A DNA stretch of 64,000 nucleotides. Origin: Spisula solida (Eukaryota; Mollusca; Bivalvia; Venerida; Mactridae). The position numbers and the translations under genes are program-made. Under the pieces are notes generated by a model. That model worked only from the letters and a program-made list of their open reading frames with translations, was not told where the DNA came from and searched no databases. Below, in pieces: positions 52,756-63,190 of this stretch. The stretch is from the NCBI GenBank assembly GCA_947247005.1, contig OX365956.1, positions 11,180,089-11,244,088 of the forward strand, in the 5' to 3' direction. The first letter of the stretch is position 1. Each line of letters begins with the position of its first letter.

Positions 52756-54269
52756 TGGACTAAAACGGAAACATGCAGTTTAGTTAAGCAGATTTCTTTT
52801 AAAATGTTGCATTCCGTTTCTCTTATATTATCCGATGATTAGTCACACATTTCCCGAATCACGAGACTCCGTGTGTGTATCTTAATTTGATAAGAATGCA
52901 ATCGGTTCTTTTTTAATTGAAATGCGGTCGGTTTTAATTAAACGTATTTCAATTTTGGCGCAGGAAAACATTTTATAATGAGTAGAGCTCTGTGAGTAGT
53001 AAATAACATGGATATACGTTTTATTGCATTTTCTGTTACTCGATTTACTAGTAGTATATTCGTTGATATTTCAATTGAGTTTTATTTTTGAAAAGCGGGA
53101 ATTTCATGTAATGGTTTCAAATTTAAAACTATGAAAATTCAATTGATCATAAACTATAGGTAATGCTGCCAATGGTATTTGATTTTGTTCAAGTCGTTCG
53201 CGAAAATGCGTCACTAGCCACTCATTCAGTGATTGTAAAGTTTTAGGTTCTATCTCGCCGGACTCACACAATTCGACCAAAAGACGGGCACCGGTCTCAT
53301 CAACACTTACTGATCACTTGTACCCGGGAATGTTTGTTTTTAGTAGTTACATCCACAATACAAGAAACCACATTTTGTAAGTTCGTTCCCAGCTTGCAAC
53401 AAACCCCAGACAATGTAAGGGTATTAGCGAATAAATCCATTACATGGCGTTCATCGTGCGTGTAGCTCCCGTACTGGTTAACCCAATGTATGCTTAATGT
53501 GACGTAGCCTGCATACGTGTGTCTGGTGTTATGATTTTGAACTCTCCAAAAAAGGCAAAGCTATTCTCTCGTTTTATCTGTGATTTGTACCAACACTATA
53601 TTCTCACTGACATAAATGATCATACAACTATGGTGAACGTATTCCACTTTGATATAAATGTTTATACACACACAATAGTACAAGCACAAGGAATAAATGA
53701 AGAACAAGTACAAAACTATAGATTCATAAACTAGTATAGTAGTCTCAAATTAGAATGTGTCTAGGTTATAAAAATGTTGTTTATATGAGGCTTACCGCGT
53801 GTGTAACTTTGTGCGATGGGTGAAACAAAACATCGTATTTTTGAGATCGGTATTATTTTCTAAAACCAAAACAAATGTGGGCTGGTATTGTTGATTAAGC
53901 TGTTCTGTTGGTTCCGTCTATCATGTGCACATTCCACGTGTCAATGTTTACAATTGTTCCTTCATTCTACTTCCAGATGAAGTATATTATTGCCTATTGG
54001 ATACTTCTCCTCCTTAACATTGTCTGCCTTCTTCTTCAATATGCTCACATTTACTAGCACATTGTTCAGTGTAGAATCACCTGTCTTATCAAATACCATC
54101 ACATCATTTTATATTTCCTTTCTTGTTGAAAATCTGATTGTGAGTTTATTTCGTTATTCATAAAACAATACGACATGGTATTTTTCCTGTTATGCTTCTT
54201 CATCTAAAGTGGCCCTGTCTTTAGCAACAATGAGTTATGAAGATACTGTTTTATGCATGTACATACCTG

Positions 54270-54390
54270 TTTAGTCAGAAGCAGGAATGCTAACCAGACT
54301 TGGTCACTAAGATTTTCTGCCGACAGATCTGGGTTTTATTCTTCCGATACTGGCTACCGCCATGTCCTCCACATGTGATAAAACTGTATG
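54270..54390 (+). mobile_element. tRNA-type SINE, decayed
   Basis: A head at about 54280-54330 (AGGAATGCTAACCAGACTTG) and a degraded B box (TCTGGGTTTTATTC) precede the diagnostic tail CTTCCGATACTGGCTACCGC and CATGTCCTCCACATG. The tail groups it with 49505-49660. Confidence 0.5.
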
Positions 54391-56191
54391 TTGTTTATGG
54401 CTGACTTAGGACTGGTTGAAAACAATGTTAGGACAAACTGTTCAGGTCCATTGGTCACTGTAAGTGACTAAACCTTTACAACACATTATCATTCTTGCAA
54501 CTCAAAACTAGAATTCGCACTGAAGTTTGATAATGTCTTGATACAGACAAATAAAATAACATCATGTACACTGGCTTCGATTTCACAATTAAGACACCAC
54601 ATACAGTACTTATCATACTACATGTATATTAAGACAGCAGGCTTTGATTACATGACAGTGGAATATTCCCGAACTTGTTCAGATGTCGAACAAATTGATA
54701 TTGTAATGTTTGAACAGTTAAATGACGTTGTTGTTCAATGGGTTAATTGTTTTCTAGGTTGGGTTAATGATACGCGCTGTAGGCGACATGCAGTCGCTAA
54801 TATTTAATTTGATGCAATGAAAAAAGTGTAGTATTCGTTTGGAGACAATGGTGCGCTGTTTGAAAGTACAATTATACGCCTGGTAAACATAGAACAAGTT
54901 TTATACATGATAAATTATTTTGGAATCTTCCTCGAATCGCACCATTGAGGCGAGAAATTTTGCATTAAATTTTATTTTTGTCGTTTTTTGGCACGTTTTC
55001 AAATTGGTTTCTAGTTTCAGCGTTGAAATATGTCCCAAGTGTGTATTTATGTATTATAATTGTATCCATAGTGGTACGTATAATTGGTGGTTAACAATAT
55101 GTTTTATAAATTAAAACCTGTATTTTACCATACAATTATGTTATTATAAATATGTACTTGATAAAATATTGATAATACATGTAGCTGTTGTTTGTTATCT
55201 TTGAGTTTTTGTTTTTGGCCTCTGTCCTGCATCTGAGTAGAATTGCTGTTAGTCCATCAAATACGGGGTTGTTTGTTTGTTGTCTTTGTGCTGAGCTGTC
55301 TTTCGTTGCCTCTGAACAGAGGTGTCGGCAGAGATGCCTGCAGAGATGCCGTTATTTGCCTTTGATGGAGTTACATTTCGTTTTGATCAAGCATAGTTAG
55401 TGTTTCTGAACTCACACCAGTTGCCGCAATATATCCATGATTGGTCCGAGATCTTGCAGTGTGGTCGTTGTTTGTAATAAGTTGGCTATTCAAACTCTTA
55501 ATAATTAACAATGTACGTATAATTAGACAGCGATAAGTACAACGTATATACCGAAACAACGATGTAATCTTGTATACAGATGATCTGGAACTAGACATTT
55601 ATTGTACACGTTTACATGATTGTGTAGAGAATTTATTATATATAATATCTTACTGGATTTCTGGACTATTTCTCAGTTACAGTGTATGATAACTCGTAGT
55701 GCATGCATGTAATAAATCTTGGTTATAATAATGATGATGTAAAACATTGGAAGAGGAAACATACGTATATACTCACTATCATGTATATGTCAAGGATTTA
55801 GTGCAGAAACATATTTATTCCTACTAAGAACTCCATACAACAATAAGTAAATTTATACCCCGCTCAGCAACAGCTCGTTTGTCCTGATGCTGCCTAGTTC
55901 TAACCTGCTTATACCCAGCTATTTAAGCGCGTACATTTAATATTTGTCTGTATTATCTTTCACCAAAAGTTCGATAAATACATGAACCTCACCAACCTAC
56001 ATTACGATAAGGAGCGTTCTGACCGACCTAAGTTAGAGCTGCATGACGACGGCAAATGGAACGGAAGGAGAATGCTGTTATTCCGTTGAACATGAAAAAA
56101 CAGCATTCCTTCATTTAACATAGTAATATCGAAATGATATACTTGTACATTTGTTCAAGCCATACTAATTGTCCGTGTTTTCTATTTTCAG

Positions 56192-56290
56192 GAAATATCA
56201 AGATAGATGCTAGTACGAACACAGAGCCCGGGGCCATGAAACCAGCCGCACATTTGATGGGTTCAGTTCGACCCCTAGAACAACCTACTG
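56192..56290 (+). CDS. TNF ligand, exon opening the TNF homology domain (99 bp, phase 1-1)
   Basis: The acceptor tctattttcag and the donor CTACTG|gtaagtgg bound 99 bases, starting and ending in phase 1. The exon encodes a short linker (NIKIDASTNTEPGAM) and then KPAAHLMGSVRPLEQPT. KPAAHL is the hallmark first beta strand (A) of the TNF homology domain. One base (G) is left for the next exon and makes GTG, valine. Splitting the start of the domain from its bulk by a phase 1 intron is ordinary for TNF ligands. If the donor is not used the frame stays open into the 57-bp minisatellite that follows and stops at 56644-56646. Confidence 0.92.
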
Positions 56291-56319
56291 GTAAGTGGTT
56301 TCACCTATATCTATGTTTG

Positions 56320-56632
56320 TTCTACATCTTAGCTTATACACCGACACATTCACTGATTCCGTACATACCTGTAATCTTCTACATCTTAGCTTATACACCG
56401 ACACATTCACTGATTCCGTACATACCTGTAATCTTCTACATCTTAGCTTATACACCGACACGTCCACTGATTCCGTACATACCTGTAATCTTCTACATCT
56501 TAGCTTATACACCGACACATTCACTGATTCCGTACATACCTGTAATCTTCTACATCTTAGCTTATACACCGACACATTCACTGATTACGTACATATCTGT
56601 AGTCTTCTACATCTTAGCTTATACACCGACTA
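56320..56632. repeat. 57-bp minisatellite, about 5.5 copies, next to the splice donor
   Basis: Units begin TTCTACATCTTAGCTTATAC at 56320, 56377, 56434, 56491, 56548 and 56605 (the last partial). Copies differ by only a few bases. Because 57 is a multiple of 3 no frame shifts occur, and two plus-strand frames and one minus-strand frame stay open with a 19-residue period. This explains several long open frames here that are not independent genes. Confidence 0.97.
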
Positions 56633-57510
56633 TACAAAACTATTGAACAGAAATAATTGTTCAATTCGACGAAAACTATGACAAATCTGTGTAGCTACAT
56701 TGAAAGTTAAATAAATAATTGCTAAGATTGTTAAAACGCTCTGAAATAATGTAATGTGATTGTACTACTGTAACACGTATATTGTCAATTTACCAAACAT
56801 CTACGAAAATTAATACGAACGAAATGAATGAATTTCCAGGAATGTTTGTTTGAGTATTTAGGCTCAGTATGTATGTAACTACATCTGCCCGGGATTGTTT
56901 CTAATTAGAGACATTACCGTTACCCAGTCAGGCCATGTCTTTGTACGTTGTTCTTACAATTCTGAAAATACCGTTGCCTCAGTTATTCCAAACAACAACT
57001 ATCATTTCTGATTCCAGATTTTTTATTTTTGACTAAAAATTCTCAATCTACAAAACTAATAGGGTTTGGATCGTTGATCCTGTTAAGGTATTTAATGTAG
57101 TTTAGGAACAATTGCCGCATGTGTAATTAAACATTGCAAGAGAAAATGACGAGCCCTTCCGAAAATTGCTATCTATTAGGCGAGTTCAATTATAGGTAAT
57201 ATTAGGTATATTGCCCGGGAAACGGTTTTAACAAAATTACTTGGAATTGGGATCTATTAGTGCCAAGCTTTTATCTGACAAACACGCATGTTTAAATATA
57301 GGGTTGTTGTGGAAACGTAGGATAGAAAACAGAACAATTCTAGAATTGTGTAATTATCTCGGTGGCCATAGGCTATATTATTATTTTAAAGTGTCAACTA
57401 TTATGTCTTATGCAGTCTGTAGAAATGACATCTGTATGGCATCATTAGGCATTGTATTATAACCTGCAATAGTTATTACTAAAAAGGTCGTTATACGTAG
57501 ATGTTGAGGA

Positions 57511-57690
57511 CGGTGGTTCGATCCCTAGCGGTACCAGACACGTTGGTTCGACCCCTAGCGCTACCAGACACGTTGGTTCGACCCCTAGCGCTACCAGACA
57601 CGTTGGTTCGACCCCTAGCGCTACCAGACACGTTGGTTCGACCCCTAGCGCTACCAGACACGTTGGTTCGACCCCTAGCGGTGACAGACA
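57511..57690. repeat. 30-bp minisatellite, six copies, each with a Pol III B box
   Basis: Six units of exactly 30 bases begin at 57511, 57541, 57571, 57601, 57631 and 57661. The four central units are identical: CGTTGGTTCGACCCCTAGCG then CTACCAGACA. GGTTCGACCCC fits the B-box consensus (GGTTCGANNCC). The outer units carry GATCCC or GGTGAC variants. The array probably arose by amplification of the B-box part of a tRNA-derived SINE. The 10-residue periodic open frames on both strands are by-products. Confidence 0.97.
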
Positions 57691-60600
57691 AAACAAATAC
57701 GATAAATCCTGCATTTACTGAGCTCAACGAAATACCTATGTTGGTCACTTTCCCTAATATGTACATATACATGTTGTAAGTGTATTGTGGCCGCTATGAT
57801 GTGTTCAGTAACTCAAATAAGGACCTGCTTGCTTTAAGAAGCCATGAATTGTAGATAACTCGGTCATGAGTATTATGTAAATGGATGCGGATCAGTATTG
57901 TTATAATTGTGAAGCGATCTTCATGGACTTATGGTCTAATGTTTGAGTTCCTGTAACGTAAATATTGTTGAAACATGAACTAACCTTGGCATGTCAGACA
58001 TCTTGATCAGTTGACATTGCGTAGGAGAAAGTATCAGTATGTGTGGGATAATTGAATTACGACCATGTTTTCTGCTTTACATGGTTTTTCTAATAGTACA
58101 GATCTACTGGTCGTGTGAGATTTCATGACGTCTACATGTATATGTCCCTAAGGATATTGAGTAACCGTACAAGTTTACATGTAATACCATATAATGATTC
58201 ATCGACAGAGTCATAAGTTTGTATGAAATATAACAATATATCAGACTTACGTTCATCTATTATTTATGATATAAATCGACTTTGCACTTTTTGCTGGTTG
58301 AAAGTTGTGAACACGGAGGAAGAACTGCCAATTTCGATTATTACCTTAAGTCCTTCAACACTGATTTATATCGAATTAGGATATTTACATAGGAAGATAA
58401 AGGGTTGAAGAATTATATGTGTTTACTGGTACAAAAAAAGACAAATGAGAACCCGGCGTTACTTATATATACTGGTTTAATGCATAGGTTAGATCATTTG
58501 TCGATCATTTTGGTAAGACCTCCACAATTTAACAACATACATGTATGTTTTGATTGCGTGTCCTTCCTCTTTTCTTGGTTTATGTATACCGGATTATTCT
58601 TCTATCGTGATGGTCAAAGGGAAATAATTCATACACATTTTCTACTCCAACAATTTGGTTACTTGGGCTAAACGCTACTCAACAATTGTTCAGTTATATT
58701 CTGGCTGTTTTCCTGCACTGTATTATGACAAGTACACATGTAGTAACCTACCTTTTTTACCTTTATTACCATACTTAAATATGCTCCATAAAACTTAATT
58801 TTTGTCAGCCGTAATAGCAAAGACGCTTTGATTGGGCATGTATTGATGGGAAATAACTCATATAGGGTCCTTATACCGCTGCATTCAACATGTTTGACAA
58901 GACCTCTGGTTAGTTCTCGACTGTTCTAGAAAATAGACCGTGTTTATGTACATAGGTGCGTCATAGTCCCGTATATTGTATCACAGAATCCACGCACTTC
59001 TTCAACTAATTATAGAACATTGTTATTAAATATAACACATTCCGATGTCTTCCCGCACAAATGTGACCTTGTCGTATAACTGAAAATGTTATTCAAATAG
59101 TTTTACCGGTGCAAATTTGGCTAATGGTTATTTTGAGCTTTCAGCACGGAAAGTATACATATAAACAGTGCAAGTTTCCATAGCAACCTAATATGGTAGT
59201 AAAATAGTTTGGTTATTTGTGAGAAGTGAGAGCATTTTAAAAGCGCCTGTTGTGTTCCTTCAACTTCCTTGTATGAAAATAGTTATATCTAATCACAAAC
59301 AGTTCTGCTTAATAAGTTACTTCTAAAAGAGTAGGTTAATTATGGTAAATCATTGCAGAAAGAGTGGTTAGAAATACTTTCTGCCGTATATGACCAGCAT
59401 TTATAATAACTTATTTAAGGTCGATTGTAAAACAAGTTCTACATCTTATTTTAGTCACTCTCGACACCTCATTCTTTATGGTGACCATTGTCACTCGAGA
59501 ATAAGAGAATTGACTCAAGATGTGTTATTGTTTTTATAATGGAAACATTGGTATCAAAGACAAGCGGTTGCATCATGGACTACACCCCAATAAAAAACAA
59601 GTATGCTGTCTGGTTGTATACACTTAGGAGTGAACATACTAGTACGCTTGAGGTGGCTAGATGATGGACGGTATAAGTAATGCTCGGCGAAGAGTACCCA
59701 GTACTTACAGTATATGTATACAACAACTGCTCCCAATGGGGATTCAGCTGTAGACACGGTGTGTCTGTATGACCACTGTAACTGTCACAGCCCGAAATGA
59801 TTGATTGCGATGTTTTCGTCTCCGTAAAATCGTGGTAATTTAATACATCGAACTATATACGGGCTCTCATTGTTCATAAATGGCTCATTCATGCACAGTA
59901 GGCACTACAGCTATTAAACTATTATGTGTTCAGTATTGTTCTCGCGGCCATCGTCTCCCCCATCATGCACATATTCTATCCAGAACGAACATGTCAACGT
60001 AAGTTGGTAGATCTAATCAAATCCAGAAAATGTAGATAGTTCTACTGGGCACAATTATGCTTGCAATATACACGGTTGACAAAACGGTATGGTATCCAAA
60101 TGATCCGAAAAAAAATATGTTTATCTTAATCTATTACGTTAAGCGTCGTTGTTGCTACACGTGTTTAGTAATGGACAGTCAGTTTACTTAACCAGTCTTC
60201 TTTGGAATGAGGGATAAATCATTACTAGCATTCTCTTCAAACAGTTACTTAACAACTCCTTCTCATATAGAATAATTGACCGAAGTGTTACTGATGGTGT
60301 CACTTAAGTCACTTAAGAACGTAACCTGCCTAAAACAATATTAAACACTGGCTTACTCGGGGCATCAAACATGAACATAGTCTTCACTTCAAAGTCCATT
60401 TGTGGACCAAGTTGGATCATTAATTATTGTATTATACGTATGAAGCAGATCCCTACAGCTATAACAGGGTCGTATTAGTGCTACTGATTTCTTAATCGAC
60501 TGAATAATTCATGTCAATTAAAACTATATTACCCCGTTCATTCTGTTGTAATACATTGTAATTGTCTCTGGTACATCTGTTTTGTCTTATTTGGAATTAT

Positions 60601-61239
60601 GTGGTCTTCTGTTAAAGGGACAGACCAAACTTTGCGATATCTCTGATTGCTTTACCATTGTATGAAATCTGTTATCGTGTATTTTTCTGCGATCATTCGA
60701 GTTCCGTTGCTTTGCAATTGATGTTATTTGATCTAAATGCACTGGTCGATTTTTAGATACCAACCGAAAGTTTGTACTTTTTGTGACGCGTTGCGTGCAA
60801 ACTACACCGATTTTTACAAAATAAGAACTGTTTGTAACATTCATTCGAGTAATATCCGAGTGGAAATACCAGTAGCATACACCGTGGTCGTCTCCCTTTA
60901 ACAGTTCTTGTAAATTGTCTTAAAATTCCAGATTACTACTATAATTATATAAATGAAGACAAAATGCTTTTCCTTTAAATTTCTACTAAACATTATACAT
61001 AAATTATAAGTCTTTAATCATACTTATACCTAATACTCTTCTTTAATTAGTTCTTCGTTACTCAAGTAATTGATAAAACATTGTCAGGTTGTTACTCTCT
61101 CTTCCTGGTAATAGCAAGTCTTACTAGTATAGTATCACCCATATTTGAGAGTGAGTCTATTTGGCTGAAGAAAAGACACATATACAAATGCATTTTCTAA
61201 GCGCATTTCCTTCATGACTCCTACCCTTTAATATTAGAC

Positions 61240-61405
61240 ACCGGACAGGGAGGCGCTTGATGGTCATTACATTTAACTAGGTGGCGGCTAACTAACTATC
61301 CATATCAAAACAAACCCACCCGGGCCCTTCCGGATGTCGAACCTTTTATCTTCCGCTCCTCCCAAGACGGGTGCCTAAACAACTAGCCCGCTTGGGGCGA
61401 TGGTC
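61240..61405 (-). mobile_element. tRNA-type SINE, minus strand, GC-rich
   Basis: On the minus strand GCCCCAAGCGGGCTAGTTGT then TTAGGCACCCGTCTTGGGAG lead to GGTTCGACATCCGG, close to a B box, and then to a GC-rich CGGGTGGGTTTG stretch. Order and spacing are those of a tRNA head, but stems do not pair well, so it is a SINE or tRNA pseudogene rather than a tRNA gene. Confidence 0.45.
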
Positions 61406-62230
61406 AAACAACGCATGGCAACGACATGTTCACATATTTCATCAATTCAAAATCAGGTTACTTTCCCTACAGTTAGGCGTGCACACGTGTGTAAGGCGTC
61501 CGTGTCGGAAACCGGGGGTCAATTGTTTGTACGTGTTCATTTTGATATGACCGGGGCTTTTAACCGTCAGCTTGACATATAATAATTTCCGGAATGCCAG
61601 GCATTAAAGGGTTCGAGTGAGAAAGTAATTATAGCCATACCAAAGAAACTATAGTAAAATAGAACCAAGATGACACCTATATGTGATGGCCAAAGTAAGA
61701 ATGCAGCCCATGCAGATGCTTCCCTTAAAATAGAGGCGTCGTCAAAAACCTAAATTGCAACACTAGTACAAACATACAACTAATAAACAAATGCTTTATT
61801 TGGGATCTTAGTCAACATCGTTATTGTTCTTATAGAATCATAACCTAACATTAAAAACTTGCACAATCACCATATTTTTATTATAACAACAACAATTTAA
61901 TATAATAACACATTCGAAGCAACTCGGCGTTGTTCGATGATTTTATACAAAAACATTAATGCTGCTTAAGATGCAGCAATTAGAAGTATACATACATTCC
62001 GAGGTAACGACTATTGACATACTGATTACGGACTGAAAAGTTGGCCATGTTTTGTAATCAGAAAACGAACAATCAACGATGCCGACAGAAGTTACAGAGA
62101 ATGTGCAATTAGTGTTAATTAGTTTCAAGATTAGCTCACAGCAAACTCTCGACATCAGATATAAAAAACATGACATTATTGGAATGTTCAAAATACTCTT
62201 CTAAGAAGTATTGTATAGATTACACTACTG

Positions 62231-62242
62231 TGCGCATGCGCA
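62231..62242. promoter_or_regulatory. Perfect NRF-1-type palindrome
   Basis: TGCGCATGCGCA is a perfect 12-base palindrome matching the NRF-1 consensus. It sits 524 bases before the terminal TNF exon, inside the last intron. It could mark an internal promoter or enhancer, or be chance; nothing else promoter-like is adjacent. Confidence 0.3.
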
Positions 62243-62765
62243 GGATCGGAACATAACAATTAGCCCGTTGGTCATGAATTTATTGCTTCGACCAAGGAAA
62301 AAATATTAAGGCGTACGTCAGAATGTCTTCGAAACTGATGTTAACATTAGATGGTTCAAACCACGATGTGGTCAAAATCACCAACGGGGCGTTATGCGCA
62401 TACGTATGAGAGTGTTGAACAGACCCTTTGTGTTTGGAAAATGCTTATGCTTGGCATCTGTGTGTATACAGAATTTATTAGAACATTGAATTGCACACTT
62501 AGTTTGTGTTTACCGAATGCATGTGGTCAATTGTTTGCAAAACATGATGGTTTCATTAGCCGATCACTTCACATTGTACAACGTTGTTGTATGTTTGGTT
62601 TCCACGCCAAAGTTTTGTATTCACCATTGTGTTCCATTGGCGACCGTTTGTAATATGTTCTCTTAGTTTGCTTACCACATATTATTTGCAAGTAGTTATT
62701 GACGATGCATAGCTACATGTACTTTTATTTGGCACATGAACTAATGTTTTGTATTGTATTTTCAG

Positions 62766-63190
62766 TGCCCGGGCGTCAGTTTCCAATCTCACATTGGATC
62801 AGCCAAGAAGATCTGGCGTTCACAAGTAAAGTCCAGTACAGACACGGACGTATTGTGATTCTGGAAGAAGGATTATACTATGTTTACAGCCAGTTGTCTT
62901 TCCTAGAAGTATTTGACAAACCTGGAGCCATTGATACCGGATCTCAATCTCTCTCACATTATATATATCGTTATAATATCATCTACCCACATGGTGGCGA
63001 GGAATCTATGATACAGAATAGTATAACAAAGTGCTGGGGACAGAACAAAGCGTTTGGCGAGTATACTAGTTATCTTGGTGCTGTGTTTCACCTGCGCCAG
63101 GGAGATGAACTCTTCGTTAAAGTATCAAATTTGACTCTTATTGTACGAGAACCAAAACTCAATTATTTTGGTCTATTCAAAGTGAACTAA
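62766..63190 (+). CDS. TNF superfamily ligand, terminal exon (TNF homology domain)
   Basis: The acceptor tattgtattttcag is followed by 140 codons and a TAA; with the split first valine the exon supplies 141 residues. The TNF homology domain is clear: HW about ten residues in (strand A'), GRIVILEEGLYYVYSQLSF (strand C region, the family's most conserved block), KCWGQNK before the E-F region, YTSYLGAVFHLRQGDELFVK (strands F and G) and the C-terminal YFGLFKV (strand H). Ending right after YFGLFKV is normal. With the preceding exon the domain is about 160 residues, the usual size. The family forms compact trimers that bind cysteine-rich TNF receptors to signal death, NF-kB or JNK responses, often in immunity. 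Only one cysteine is present, so the intradomain disulphide of TNF-alpha cannot form. The motif style recalls the FasL/TNF-alpha/TL1A side of the family, but orthology cannot be set by eye. Confidence 0.97.

Larger units (their letters stand above)
30527..56191 (+). other. Large intron of the TNF ligand gene (about 25.7 kb, proposed)
   Basis: This stretch runs from gtaatttaa to the acceptor gtccgtgttttctattttcag. It is AT-rich and holds tandem repeats, SINE relics, the second MITE-like copy and one exon-like segment on the opposite strand at 40497-40781, each listed separately. I found no further plus-strand exon with a good acceptor, a good donor and phase 1-1 of useful length. Stretches such as 32-40 kb and 43-45.9 kb show nothing that I recognise. 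Confidence 0.5.
56291..62765 (+). other. Last intron of the TNF ligand gene (6475 bp)
   Basis: The intron is bounded by gtaagtgg and tattgtattttcag, with matching phase 1 on both sides. It contains two minisatellites (57-bp and 30-bp units), a minus-strand SINE relic and an NRF-1-like palindrome. Short open frames such as 58223-58408, 58405-58671 and 62351-62653 show no family signature. Confidence 0.85.

Noticed and set aside
56268..56280. 13-base match (GTTCGACCCCTAG) between the TNF exon and the 30-bp B-box repeat
   Set aside because: It is short, it falls in coding sequence that fits the TNF domain, and no similarity extends beyond it; most likely coincidence.
56134..56681. Three overlapping open frames of about 100-170 codons
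   Set aside because: Beyond the 99-bp exon, the open frames come from the 57-bp repeat, whose length is a multiple of three.
57457..57779. Open frames with LGVEPTCLVA- or GRTNVSGSAR-type repeats
   Set aside because: Translation of the 30-bp B-box minisatellite in different frames.
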